Source of the DNA: Rapidithrix thailandica
GTDB lineage: Bacteria; Bacteroidota; Bacteroidia; Cytophagales; Flammeovirgaceae
Direction: 5' to 3'
Assembly: GCF_039710355.1 (NCBI RefSeq)
Contig: NZ_JBDKWZ010000003.1
Span: 248,001 to 312,000, forward strand
DNA: 64,000 nucleotides
Shown here: in pieces, positions 1-8,150 of the stretch
Layout of the letters: each line of letters begins with the position of its first letter
Numbering within the stretch: the first letter of the stretch is position 1
Made by a program: the position numbers and the translations under genes
The notes under the pieces: generated by a model
Seen by the model: only the letters and a program-made list of their open reading frames with translations
Database searches by the model: none
Told to the model about the DNA's origin: nothing

Positions 1-534
1 TTCATACAGATAGTTAAACATCCAATCGGAACTCTCCACGGTAAAGGGGGTAATTTGGTAATCTTTAGCCTTTAAGAACTGCTCAATTTTCGCATGTTGA
101 AGAGAGTCTTCACCCAAATCGTTAAATGGAAAGCGGAAATACTTCAAGCGCTTACGGTATTTCAGAGCAAGTTTATCAAGCATTTTCTCTCCTTTTTCCA
201 CATCTTCCATAAATGCGTGAAAGCCTACTTGGGAATACCGGGAATGCCGGTAAGTATGATTTCCCAAGGTGATATACTTCCGTTTGGCCCATTGCTTCAG
301 AAGTACAAGGTTCTTTTTCGTAGAAGTATTTTTATAAAGCAAGCCTTCATTGATAAAAATAGCAACGGGTAGATCCAAAGAGTCCAATTGCTCCAACAAG
401 CGGGATTTGAAACCATCCTTTTCATACTGATGAGTATTTGGCACATCGTCAATGGTAATAGCAACCTGCGACTGCCCCATCAGCTCCGGTAAGAGTCCGC
501 AGAAAAGAAATATATACAGGAGTGTTATTTTCAT
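1..534 (-). CDS. Polysaccharide deacetylase (NodB-like), C-terminus beyond window edge
   Basis: The reading frame starts at 534 and runs off the left edge after 178 codons, so only the N-terminal part is visible. A signal peptide (hydrophobic residues 3-18, likely cleavage near LMG-Q at 20/21) points to export. The NodB fold is shown by TIDD at 27-30 (metal-binding Asp pair), NHTYRH at 92-97 (the HxxxH zinc site) and RFPFND at 134-139. Family members remove acetyl groups from polysaccharides, peptidoglycan or chitin-type polymers in a metal-dependent reaction. The substrate here is not predictable. The gene stands alone, followed upstream by a dispersed repeat. Confidence 0.85.
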   Translation of the reverse strand, partial: MKITLLYIFLFCGLLPELMGQSQVAITIDDVPNTHQYEKDGFKSRLLEQLDSLDLPVAIFINEGLLYKNTSTKKNLVLLKQWAKRKYITLGNHTYRHSRYSQVGFHAFMEDVEKGEKMLDKLALKYRKRLKYFRFPFNDLGEDSLQHAKIEQFLKAKDYQITPFTVESSDWMFNYLYE

Positions 535-559
535 TCTTTATTCATTGTTTTAGTATAAA

Positions 560-615
560 AAGCATGTTTAAAATTCGTTGCGGGAACCGCCCATAACACA
601 ACTTAAACATGCTCT
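560..615. repeat. Short copy of the dispersed AGAGCATGTTTAAA palindromic repeat
   Basis: Ends AAGCATGTTTAAA (560-572) and CTTAAACATGCTCT (602-615) form terminal inverted repeats. The inside (AATTCGTTGCGGG) matches, in reverse complement, the right end of the longer copy at 58827-58938. It lies between the deacetylase start and the reductase stop, so it may also act as a hairpin in the transcript. It looks like an internally deleted member of the family. Confidence 0.65.
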
Positions 616-646
616 CATGGCAAACTCCGGTGGTCCGGGTAAGAGG

Positions 647-1186
647 TCAATACTTCACTTCATAGGTAATGATCTGCAAGCCATGGTCGTACTGTTCCTG
701 GTTTTTCAAGATCAATTGATACACCTTTTGGGTATCCGCAAATAACTTTATACCGCTTCCTTGAATAAAAGGATTGAGCTTTATTTTTAAAGTATCAATC
801 ATTTCATTTTCTAACAGCCAACCGGCAAACACTCCTCCTCCGCACAAATATATATCCGAACCGGATTCTTCCTTAAGCGAGCGAACGGTGGCAATATCCG
901 GAATACAAACAGTTACTTTATCAGAGGGTTTTTCCAGTTGCAGACTTTCTGAAAAAATATAATGCCTCATATGGGGATAAGCAGGCTGACCGGGTTTTAA
1001 ACCGTACTGATAGCCAAACTCATAGGTGTTTCTTCCCATAATTACCGTATCAAACTCCTTCAAGTCATTCAGATACTTTTCCACTCCACTACCCTCTTGT
1101 CTGAATCCACTGATATCATCATCAGGTCCTGAAATATACCCATCAACAGAACAAGCAACATAATAAACAATCTTTCTCATGCTCAT
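647..1186 (-). CDS. Dihydrofolate reductase / RibD C-terminal-like family protein
   Basis: A 179-residue protein of the RibD_C/DHFR-like fold. The N-terminus RKIVYYVACSVDGYISG is the typical first strand and loop of the YwjB/YyaP group, followed by GRNTYEFG (about 51-58) and a glycine-rich YLCGGG (about 113-118) that would contact NADPH. These proteins are presumed NAD(P)H-dependent reductases, but most members have no assigned substrate. ATG at 1186 or 1180 (MRKIVYY) is possible; the second fits the family better. Nothing nearby fixes a pathway. Confidence 0.85.
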   Translation of the reverse strand: MSMRKIVYYVACSVDGYISGPDDDISGFRQEGSGVEKYLNDLKEFDTVIMGRNTYEFGYQYGLKPGQPAYPHMRHYIFSESLQLEKPSDKVTVCIPDIATVRSLKEESGSDIYLCGGGVFAGWLLENEMIDTLKIKLNPFIQGSGIKLFADTQKVYQLILKNQEQYDHGLQIITYEVKY

Positions 1187-1423
1187 AGAATTCAGGTAAA
1201 AAAATAGCCTTTAGTCTGTTTGTATTCGAAATTATCGGAATCCGTTAGTTCTCCAAAGAAATGTTTATTTTTCTTGACAATTCATTGGGCAATCCGTTGG
1301 ATTTACCCTCCCCCCTCCGTATCCAATCCGTAGAATAACGCAAGGGTTTTAGGTACGTTTACACCAAAACTCTTGATAAAACGGTTCCGGGACTTCATCC
1401 ATAAGCAGCCATGTAAATCTTCT

Positions 1424-2161
1424 TTATTGAAACAGTTTAATGGTATAATCAAACAACTCCGGACCGCCAACCTCTCCATGCCCCGGTACTACATATTGTA
1501 TCTCAGGATATGCCTCTTTTACTTTTTGAACCGTAACCGGCCAATCTGCTGTGTTGGCATCGTTCAGATTACCTTTGCCGGCATTCATTTCTTTGATCAG
1601 ACATCCGCCAAACAACACCTGTTCTCCGGGTACATAAGTCACCACATTATCTTTGGTATGTCCTTCTCCAAAAAACGTATTCACTATTTTTTTACTCCCT
1701 ACCATTATCTCAAGGACTCCGTCAAAGCCCTTTTGAGGAATGGGATTCCCTTCTTGTCCGGCAAAAGTAATGGTTGGGTTATTTGCATACGATTCAATAT
1801 TCCGTTCATGGAAAGCATTTAACCCTCCTAAACAATCATCGTGAAAGTGTGTGGCCACCACCGCTTTGATTTTACAATCCAACTCCTTTTCCACCCATTC
1901 GATCAATTCCACCGAAACCGAATCGGTAGAAGGGGTATCGAAAATCACCGCTTCCCCTTGGTCTTTCACAATCAATCCATTACAAGGAAAGTTACCGTAA
2001 CCGGGAATGGCCAGATACGTAGTGTGCACAAATACATTTTCGCTTAAAGGTTTGATGATCAAAGAGTCTGATGGGTAATTTTTGTTTTCCTCTTTTTTTT
2101 CTGCGGTACAAGCCACCCAAAATAAGCATACTGCCAGGAATAGTAGTGTTGTTGTTTTCAT
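1424..2161 (-). CDS. Subclass B1 metallo-beta-lactamase (lipoprotein)
   Basis: A 245-residue MBL-fold enzyme with the full B1 zinc ligand set: HFHDDC at 105-110 (H105, H107, D109), GEGHTKDN at 165-172 (H168), FGGC at 184-187 (C187) and PGHGEVG at 226-232 (H228). Lys190 in CLIK sits where the substrate-carboxylate-binding lysine of B1 enzymes is found, and Cys after HxHxD resembles CcrA of Bacteroides. The signal sequence ends in FWVAC (C18), suggesting a periplasmic or outer-membrane lipoprotein. Expected activity is zinc-dependent hydrolysis of beta-lactams, possibly including carbapenems. No mobile element flanks it, so it looks like a resident chromosomal gene. Other B1-like hydrolases with non-antibiotic substrates remain possible. 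Confidence 0.88.
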   Translation of the reverse strand: MKTTTLLFLAVCLFWVACTAEKKEENKNYPSDSLIIKPLSENVFVHTTYLAIPGYGNFPCNGLIVKDQGEAVIFDTPSTDSVSVELIEWVEKELDCKIKAVVATHFHDDCLGGLNAFHERNIESYANNPTITFAGQEGNPIPQKGFDGVLEIMVGSKKIVNTFFGEGHTKDNVVTYVPGEQVLFGGCLIKEMNAGKGNLNDANTADWPVTVQKVKEAYPEIQYVVPGHGEVGGPELFDYTIKLFQ

Positions 2162-2270
2162 TTGAATAGTTGAAAATAGTGGTTATGGTTACAAATCGAA
2201 CCGAAGCTAGTATAACGTTTCAGTCTAAATGTTGCATTGCCTACCTTAACCGGATCAAACAAGGTAGCAC

Positions 2271-2615
2271 TTACACCATGGATTTATTACAATAACCGGC
2301 TTTTTCAAAATCCCGGATGTTCATGGAAATAATCGGAACACCGGGAAACATGGTTTTTAGCCGTGAAACGATTTTATGGGAAAGATCGCTTTTCTGTTCC
2401 GAATTCCGGCCTTCCATAATATTGGCAAAGACATGGATGAAATCGTCTTTGGTATTTCCCACGGTAAAGTATTTATAGGGGTTAAGCCTGACTTTAATAT
2501 CTCCTTTGGCAAAAAGTCCGGTAGCTTCGGCAGTAGCGTATACCGCCTGAATGATTTCTTCGGGTTGTTTCAGTTCAAGGATATTTTCCGAACAATCCAT
2601 GACAAAATGTGGCAT
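2271..2615 (-). CDS. 5-carboxymethyl-2-hydroxymuconate isomerase (CHMI) family tautomerase
   Basis: The start is placed at 2615 because the protein then begins MPHFVMDCSENI, giving the catalytic Pro1 of the tautomerase superfamily after Met removal; an ATG 33 bases upstream would bury it. Length 114 fits the family. Conserved stretches include KVRLNPYKYF and the C-terminal ISMNIRDFEK. CHMI acts in homoprotocatechuate (4-hydroxyphenylacetate) breakdown. No other gene of that pathway is visible here, so the physiological substrate is uncertain. Confidence 0.82.
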   Translation of the reverse strand: MPHFVMDCSENILELKQPEEIIQAVYATAEATGLFAKGDIKVRLNPYKYFTVGNTKDDFIHVFANIMEGRNSEQKSDLSHKIVSRLKTMFPGVPIISMNIRDFEKAGYCNKSMV

Positions 2616-2722
2616 ATGATTAAGGTTTTTGATTAATTGGTAAACCAAAGTTAATCATCTCTGAAACAATATTTTTTATTCAACTGGCAAATATTTTAGA
2701 AGACTTTCCAGTCATCCTCTAG

Positions 2723-2772
2723 CAACAAAAGCCCCCAATAGATGCAAATACAACTATTGGGGGCTTTTGTTG
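2723..2772. terminator. Bidirectional hairpin terminator
   Basis: A perfect 19-bp inverted repeat (CAACAAAAGCCCCCAATAG at 2723-2741 and its complement at 2754-2772) with a 12-base loop. The stem carries A4/T4 runs on both outer sides. It lies 17 bases past the desaturase stop at 2790, so it should end that transcript. Confidence 0.85.
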
Positions 2773-2789
2773 TCAAATCGTGATATTCA

Positions 2790-3530
2790 TCAGACTGTCG
2801 GAGCCAACGTTTTCAACCGGATGATCCCTAATTTATCCAACAGTTTCATCATATAATACCCCGGATCAATTTCAAACCATTTGGCAGAGTTGTTCGGATT
2901 GTTAGGGTAACGGTGATGGTTGTTGTGATAGGCCTCACCCCAAAAAATCAAATCTATCGGAAGTATGTTTTTAGAAGTATTGTTAACCCGGAAGTTCACA
3001 TAGCCAAATTTGTGAGCCCACCAGTTGACAGCCGCACCTTGCAAAGAAGCCATGGCACAGGTAATGGGTAAGAATAAAAACATCCACCAAGCCGTGGCGA
3101 AATGTATATAAATGCTTGTATAGATGCCGATCCACATCACACGGACAATCCAATTATGGGTTATTTTTTCAAAGGACTTCCAATCCGGCAAGTTTTTCTT
3201 GAACTTTTCGTCCACTTCGGTTTTACCGGAATAGATGTTAAAATAATTGTTCCGGGTGGACCAAAGCATCCCCAAAATACTGGGCGTATTTTTAGGAGAG
3301 TGCGGATCGCTTTCCGTATCGGTGTGTGCATGGTGCAAGCGATGCATGATTCCATAAGCAGAAGCGCTCATATACGAGGAACCTTGGGTGAAAAAACAAC
3401 CGAGGTAAAATAACTTTTCCATGGTCCGGGACATGGTGAACAAACCGTGTGCGGCATAACGGTGGTGGAAAACCGATTGAAAAAATAATGAGGCATACCA
3501 ATGTATGACAAAAAAGGCTACTAATTCCAT
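2790..3530 (-). CDS. Acyl-CoA / fatty acid desaturase
   Basis: A 246-residue membrane di-iron desaturase. The three histidine boxes are all present: HRYAAH (23-28), HRLHH (63-67) and HNNHH (202-206), with NWWAHKFGY (169-177) as in the bacterial delta-9 stearoyl-CoA desaturase group. Hydrophobic stretches at the N-terminus and about 130-168 would form the membrane segments. It would introduce a cis double bond into saturated acyl chains and adjust membrane fluidity. A strong terminator follows, and it appears monocistronic. Confidence 0.9.
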   Translation of the reverse strand: MELVAFFVIHWYASLFFQSVFHHRYAAHGLFTMSRTMEKLFYLGCFFTQGSSYMSASAYGIMHRLHHAHTDTESDPHSPKNTPSILGMLWSTRNNYFNIYSGKTEVDEKFKKNLPDWKSFEKITHNWIVRVMWIGIYTSIYIHFATAWWMFLFLPITCAMASLQGAAVNWWAHKFGYVNFRVNNTSKNILPIDLIFWGEAYHNNHHRYPNNPNNSAKWFEIDPGYYMMKLLDKLGIIRLKTLAPTV

Positions 3531-4258
3531 AAATTTTACTTTTTTAAAAATGAGGTTACGACTTCAAAAGCAACACCCGGTGCAGAACGGGCCCAGTTTC
3601 ATTCTAGGCCTCCGCAAAAGGAATGGAAAGAAACCTATCAGGGGAATACCACAAGTGAATGTTGGTCTTACGGTATGCTATTGTTCTAAAGGATCACCTT
3701 GTTATAAGAACTCCGTTTAAATGATCATTCTAATTCAACATCAAGCCAAGCCAGTAAAAAAAATCTGAAAGTTCCTTACAAGCCCGGAAACCCACGTCTT
3801 GGTTTCCGGTTGACCTTTGAACATGTTTAAGTTTTTCATCAAACATGTATTGAAAGCCTTAAAGGTAACCATAATAATGCATACGGCAATTTGTTCACTT
3901 CAATTATGACAAAATAAAATTTGCAAACGGGTAAAAAACAAGAGTTCTTCCGTTTTTTCATGTGTGAAAAACGGCTCCGCAAAAGAGTTCATAATCACTT
4001 ATTTTCAAACAGTTAAATGCCAAATATGATGAACTTCCTTCGGTTTTGTATTGGACGCCAATGTCCAACTACAAAGTTGGCTTAGTGTCAAAATCGTGTA
4101 CCAGTTTGTGACTCAGAAGCTCTAATTTCTTGATATTTGACAAACGGTGGGAGCGTATTTCTCTTATTGAGATTGTATACAATGTTAAAAGTAATATTTC
4201 AAAGTGTCGAGCTATTTTTCATTAAGGATTTAAGAATCAGACAGCACTTCTTCTGTAC
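3531..4258. other. Long intergenic region, no gene recognised
   Basis: Seven hundred bases without a convincing frame. I see a 12-bp palindrome ATTGTATACAAT at 4172-4183 and a short inverted pair around ACATGTTTAAG...AAACATGT at 3831-3858. Desaturase promoter signals should lie in its left part. Nothing else stands out. Confidence 0.5.
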
Positions 4259-5155
4259 TTACATTCTCTTATGAACCGGAGGCTTACTTCGCAGAAACTT
4301 GTATCGGACTTCCAATTTCAAATACAGGTTATTGCGCATATCAAAATCGAGTAATTCGTTATCATCAATTTCATAGTTGAGAATGTCCAGTTCATTGACA
4401 AGAGAATATCCCCCTTCTACCGATAAGCTTATATGTTTTCCCATCTTATGGATATAGGCCATCCCACCTAGTAAGGCAATATGTGACAAACGACTCTTCG
4501 TATCACCCAAGCTAGAAAGTACCGAACGGCTCACATTCCCATAAAACCAATCCAACTTTGCAAAAGGCTGTAGGGTATTTCGCTCATTCAGGTTATAGGC
4601 CAAATTAAAACTGGGAGCACCAAGTCGAAAGGACCACTTTTTATTGACAATCCGTTGAAAGTTAAGCACACCTACCGGAAAGCCTAACTGACTGTCGTAA
4701 ACCAAACCGAAGTTAAAAAAAGAGTTTTTGTGTTTATTACTCAATGTAAACACCACAATTCCTATAATGCTAAAATCCCTGATTTTCAATTCATCATCAA
4801 GGTTTGAAGAAAACATAGGTTCTGTCAAGGCTAAAAACCTCAAGTTTTTTCCCAAAGCTCTTGTATACCCCAACTTTACAGAAGCAGAGTGGAAATTTTC
4901 AAGGGAGGAGAAAGAGTAAGGTGATTTATAGCGGTCAAAATCAAATTTTGAAAACATATAACTACCACCCACGATTACCGCAGCCCCTTTATCACTCACT
5001 CGTAGAGATTTTTGCAAAGAGATTTGTGACTTAAAGATATCTACTTTTGCATTCTCCGGAAACATCGTATTGGAAACCTGGAACCCGTCTTCAAATTGCG
5101 CATAGCCTATATGACAAGACGTTAAGATTAATAAAACAAGGAGTTGCTTTTTCAT
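4259..5155 (-). CDS. Outer-membrane beta-barrel-like protein (DUF6268-like)
   Basis: The start at 5155 gives a clean signal peptide (MKKQLLVLLILTSCHIGYAQ, cleavage after YA) and avoids overlap with the next gene. The mature part, about 278 residues, alternates short amphipathic strands (for example SVKLGYTRAL, NLYLKLEVRYKF) ending near an aromatic residue, as in outer-membrane barrels. It resembles the DUF6268 group of Bacteroidota, whose role is unknown. It follows an AraC-type regulator gene by about 120 bases on the same strand, so the regulator may control it. Confidence 0.65.
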   Translation of the reverse strand: MKKQLLVLLILTSCHIGYAQFEDGFQVSNTMFPENAKVDIFKSQISLQKSLRVSDKGAAVIVGGSYMFSKFDFDRYKSPYSFSSLENFHSASVKLGYTRALGKNLRFLALTEPMFSSNLDDELKIRDFSIIGIVVFTLSNKHKNSFFNFGLVYDSQLGFPVGVLNFQRIVNKKWSFRLGAPSFNLAYNLNERNTLQPFAKLDWFYGNVSRSVLSSLGDTKSRLSHIALLGGMAYIHKMGKHISLSVEGGYSLVNELDILNYEIDDNELLDFDMRNNLYLKLEVRYKFLRSKPPVHKRM

Positions 5156-5274
5156 GATTTTGCCTTTTATCAATTTTTTTGGCAAACATAGGCGCTTCAC
5201 CTTGTTATTAATTGTACAATTTCGACACCCCTGGCAGACAGCTGTCGGAAGGCAGGATGTTAACTGGAAAATCC

Positions 5275-6135
5275 TTACAGAACTTGCATTTCTCTTCCCC
5301 TTTCCTTGCTTGAGACTGGTATTTTGAACTCGGTATTCAGGCAAATGGCATACTGCTTTTGGACAAACTCCCTGGGGGTATGGGTGGTTACTTGTTTAAA
5401 TTCGCGGATAAAATGAGACTGATCATAATACCCACACGTATAAGCTACCTCGGTTAAGGTAGAAGACTGAGAGGAATATATCGAATGAATGGCATTATTG
5501 ATTCGTTTTATTTTGATCAGTTCGGACGGACGCACCCCAATCGCTTTTTTAAATTTTCGCTCTATAGTCTTATAGGTAGTTCCAAACAAGTCCCCTAACT
5601 GACTCACCCGTAATGAAGTATCTTGAAACAACAAATCTGAACAGTCTTTTACAAAATGGTCTTCTTGAGAGGATGCTCTCAGTTTTTTTAGTAAATACCG
5701 CTCAATCAATGCCACTCTTTCCAAATTATCAGATGCTTCATACATCCGTTCTTCTAATTCACCGTATTCTTTTCCCAGAAATTCGTCCGGTTTGGAATAT
5801 GTATTGGTAAGCAGATTCATCGGGACCTGGAAAAAAGGATAAATTCCTCCTAACTTAAACCGGACACAAAACAAATTCAGGTAACAGGGCAGAGTCATTT
5901 GAGGGGAATATTTTCTAATACCGGAAATATAAGAACCTGTAATAACTTCCTTCCGGCTATCCAGCGTTTCCGTGATACCATCGCCAAAATTGAAAGCCAA
6001 TTCAATAACTCCATCGGGAATAAGAACAAAGGATTCCCCCCTTCCGGAAATTGATTGGTCATAGATGCTGCCCGCCCAATAGCAATCGACATATTCGGAA
6101 AGTAGTTTGCCGGGCTTATATTTCTGGTAATTCAT
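5275..6135 (-). CDS. AraC family transcriptional regulator (DUF6597-type sensor)
   Basis: A 286-residue protein. The N-terminal half (MNYQKYKPGKLLSEYVDCYW...) matches the sensor domain common in Bacteroidota AraC regulators, often annotated DUF6597. The C-terminal half holds the double helix-turn-helix: a first helix pair around LRVSQLGDLFGTTYKTIERKFK and a second around LTEVAYTCGYYDQSHFIREFK, then the family ending TPREF. It is upstream of the outer-membrane protein gene and divergent from an HxlR gene, so either may be a target. The inducer is unknown. Confidence 0.88.
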   Translation of the reverse strand: MNYQKYKPGKLLSEYVDCYWAGSIYDQSISGRGESFVLIPDGVIELAFNFGDGITETLDSRKEVITGSYISGIRKYSPQMTLPCYLNLFCVRFKLGGIYPFFQVPMNLLTNTYSKPDEFLGKEYGELEERMYEASDNLERVALIERYLLKKLRASSQEDHFVKDCSDLLFQDTSLRVSQLGDLFGTTYKTIERKFKKAIGVRPSELIKIKRINNAIHSIYSSQSSTLTEVAYTCGYYDQSHFIREFKQVTTHTPREFVQKQYAICLNTEFKIPVSSKERGREMQVL

Positions 6136-6343
6136 TCTTTCTTGCGTTAATGTTCCTCCAGGTCATGTAAGCCCCGGAAACTTTTATGTTAAGAGGCTTT
6201 ACCGGCTAATATACCCGAATTCTACGTTTCGACACGCATACAACAGGTAAATTCCTTCACTTCAACTACTGCCGGCTCCGGGAATTTTTTACCTGTTTCA
6301 AAAATCTATTATCTTTAATCCTGCAACCAAACCCTTATACACT

Positions 6344-6703
6344 ATGCATGAAAGAAAGATCCCTATCGATTTGGAATGCGGTATCAACGTTTTCACTTTA
6401 GCATTGGGAGGTAAATGGAAATTCTGTATCATTGATTGCATTCACCGAGGTATCCAACGCCCCAATGAAATTCATAAAAGTATTGCCGTAGCTACTCCCC
6501 GCGTCATCAACATGCAACTCAAAGAATTGCTTGACCATGGGATTATAGATAAAAAGGTCTATCAGGGCTTGCCTCTCAAAGTAGAATACAAGCTCACTGA
6601 GTTGGGCGAAAGCTTGCTTCCCATCATAGATGCCATGGGCCAATGGGGCGATGAACACCGGGACACGATCTTAGTAGAAGAAGCGTATGTTCAACAATCA
6701 TAA
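6344..6703 (+). CDS. HxlR family winged-helix regulator
   Basis: A 119-residue HxlR-type protein. The conserved CGINVFTLALGGKWKF opening, RPNEIHKSI helix and TPRVINMQLKELLDHGIIDKKVYQGLPLKVEYKLTELG winged helix are all present, and the single Cys at 13 is the position that senses electrophiles or redox in many relatives. It is divergent from the AraC gene at 6135. A near-consensus minus-7 element TATCTTTA lies at 6310-6317. No immediate target gene on the same strand is evident. Confidence 0.88.
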   Translation: MHERKIPIDLECGINVFTLALGGKWKFCIIDCIHRGIQRPNEIHKSIAVATPRVINMQLKELLDHGIIDKKVYQGLPLKVEYKLTELGESLLPIIDAMGQWGDEHRDTILVEEAYVQQS

Positions 6704-6773
6704 ACCCGGCAACCCTGACTTACCGGGTAAAAAACCGTTGAATTTACTTTTTTAATAACTTTTTTATCTGGCT

Positions 6774-6800
6774 TGTCACGCTTTGAGCTGTTGAAGTGTC
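6774..6800 (+). promoter_or_regulatory. ECF41-type promoter ahead of the sigma gene
   Basis: TGTCACG at 6774-6780 and TGTC at 6797-6800, separated by exactly 16 bases, 47 bases before the start at 6848. The pattern fits the known ECF41 promoter (TGTCACA-n16-CGTC). Two more copies with the same spacing occur at 7696 and 9066. Autoregulation of the sigma factor is the obvious reading. Confidence 0.8.
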
Positions 6801-6847
6801 AGTGAGCTAATGATTCATTTTCTCACTGCAATCTAAATTTTACTCAA

Positions 6848-7690
6848 GTGAAAGATTACCAATCCTTGCTGTTTCCATACGCTTATAATATTCTCGGTTC
6901 GGCTGAAGATGCCAAAGATGCTATTCAAGACGTAATACTAAAATACACCATAAAGGGCGTTCAGCCGGAAAATGAGAAGAATTACTTAATCCGGGGCGTG
7001 ATCAATCAATCGATCAATCTTAAACGGCAAAAGCAAAGAACCCAACCGGAAGAAACCTGGCTGCCGGAACCGGTTGCCACCGAAAAATCCGATGTGGGGC
7101 TTGAACTCAGAGAACTGGTTTCGTATTCGCTTTTGTATCTGTTGGAGCGGCTGAATCCCAAAGAGCGGGCTGTCTTTATTCTGAAAGAAGCCTTTGCTTA
7201 CACGCATGAAGAAATTGCCGATGTGCTCTCCATCACTATAGAACATTCCAGAAAATTATTGAGCCGGGCCAACCAAAAAGTGCATCAAAAAGAAAAGCGA
7301 GTACCCCGGCCCAACACACTCAAAGAGCAGTTTCAAAGTATAGAACAATTTACCTCGGCAATCCGCCAAAAAGACCTGGACACTTTACACCAGTTGCTTT
7401 CCAAAGAGATCACATTCTATGCCGATGGCGGAGATAAAATCAAAGTGGTGAAAAAATACTGCACCGGCATACAAGAGGTGGCCGATCTCTTGCTCTTGGT
7501 TTATCACAAATACCAAAAGAACTATACGGTCAAACCTTTTATTATGAATCACCAACCTGCCTTGTTGTATTACTACCGCGACCAGCTGACCACTTGCCAG
7601 GTGTTCGAGCTGGAAGAAGGCACCTCCAGGGTCAAGCGTATCAGTGTGGTACTGGATCCCGAAAAACTGAAAAACCTCAAAAACCTCTGA
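6848..7690 (+). CDS. ECF41-type RNA polymerase sigma factor with SnoaL-like C-terminal domain
   Basis: A 280-residue sigma factor. Region 2 is at the N-terminus (LLFPYAYNILGSAEDAKDAIQDVILKY, residues 7-33) and region 4 at about 95-147 (LNPKERAVFILKEAF...HEEIADVLSI). The rest is the extra SnoaL_2-type domain of ECF41 factors, with YADGGDK at 191-197 (family motif DGGGK) and a C-terminal DPEKLKNLKNL matching the NPDKL motif. In ECF41 factors this domain replaces a separate anti-sigma and controls activity from within. ECF41 genes usually sit beside a carboxymuconolactone decarboxylase, oxidoreductase or epimerase, and a CMD gene is indeed present at 9143. Confidence 0.9.
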   Translation: MKDYQSLLFPYAYNILGSAEDAKDAIQDVILKYTIKGVQPENEKNYLIRGVINQSINLKRQKQRTQPEETWLPEPVATEKSDVGLELRELVSYSLLYLLERLNPKERAVFILKEAFAYTHEEIADVLSITIEHSRKLLSRANQKVHQKEKRVPRPNTLKEQFQSIEQFTSAIRQKDLDTLHQLLSKEITFYADGGDKIKVVKKYCTGIQEVADLLLLVYHKYQKNYTVKPFIMNHQPALLYYYRDQLTTCQVFELEEGTSRVKRISVVLDPEKLKNLKNL

Positions 7691-7695
7691 TAGTT

Positions 7696-7722
7696 TGTCA
7701 CGCTTTGGTTTTCATAACTGTC
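7696..7722 (+). promoter_or_regulatory. ECF41-type promoter ahead of ridA-DMT
   Basis: TGTCACG (7696-7702), 16 bases, TGTC (7719-7722), ending 22 bases before the RidA start at 7745. It begins just after the sigma gene stop codon and gives ridA its own promoter rather than simple read-through. Confidence 0.78.
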
Positions 7723-7744
7723 TTCCCCTCAAAAATAGACAGTT

Positions 7745-8146
7745 ATGAAAACTCAAATTTTAAACCCCCAATCCCTGTATAACCCTACCCCCTATGGTTA
7801 TTCTCATATGGCCAGTGTACAAGCCGGAAGCCATCTGGTATTTGTAGCCGGACAAGGAGGGGAAGACCGGGAAGGTAACCTACAGGCGGATTTCAGAGCT
7901 CAGGTAAAACAAGCTTTTGCAAATATTCAAAAAGCACTTGCCGAAGTTCATCTGGAAATGAAAGACATCGTAAAACTCAGCACTTTGATTGTGGATTACG
8001 ATGCTGCCAAACACCAGGTCCTGATTGAAGAATCCCGGCATATCTGGCCTGACAAAGTTTATCCGGCCCAAACCTTGATCCCGGTACCCAAACTTGCCCT
8101 GGAAGACATGTTGTTCGAAGTGGAGGCCATTGCCGTAAAAGCTTAA
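7745..8146 (+). CDS. RidA/YjgF family protein
   Basis: A 133-residue member of the RidA (YjgF/YER057c/UK114) family. It shows the typical VFVAGQGGEDREGN core, the DFRAQVKQAFANIQKALAE helix and the C-terminal signature YPAQTLIPVPKLALEDMLFEVEAIAV. Canonical RidA hydrolyses reactive enamine/imine intermediates released by PLP enzymes and carries the substrate-binding Arg at about position 105. Here that stretch reads VYPAQTLIPV without the Arg, so it may belong to a non-archetypal Rid subgroup. It is followed by a DMT transporter after four bases, forming a two-gene operon behind an ECF41-type promoter. Confidence 0.88.
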   Translation: MKTQILNPQSLYNPTPYGYSHMASVQAGSHLVFVAGQGGEDREGNLQADFRAQVKQAFANIQKALAEVHLEMKDIVKLSTLIVDYDAAKHQVLIEESRHIWPDKVYPAQTLIPVPKLALEDMLFEVEAIAVKA

Positions 8147-8150
8147 GGGT

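Noticed and set aside
3505..3720. Plus-strand frame of 71 codons after the desaturase start
   Set aside because: No family features, overlaps the desaturase 5' end and its promoter region; treated as chance.
3831..3858. ACATGTTTAAG...AAACATGT inverted pair as another copy of the dispersed repeat
   Set aside because: Lacks the AGAGC ends and the internal sequence; short AT-rich inverted pairs like this arise by chance.
5156..5344. Upstream extension of the outer-membrane protein frame
   Set aside because: It would overlap the AraC coding end and bury a clean signal peptide; start placed at 5155.
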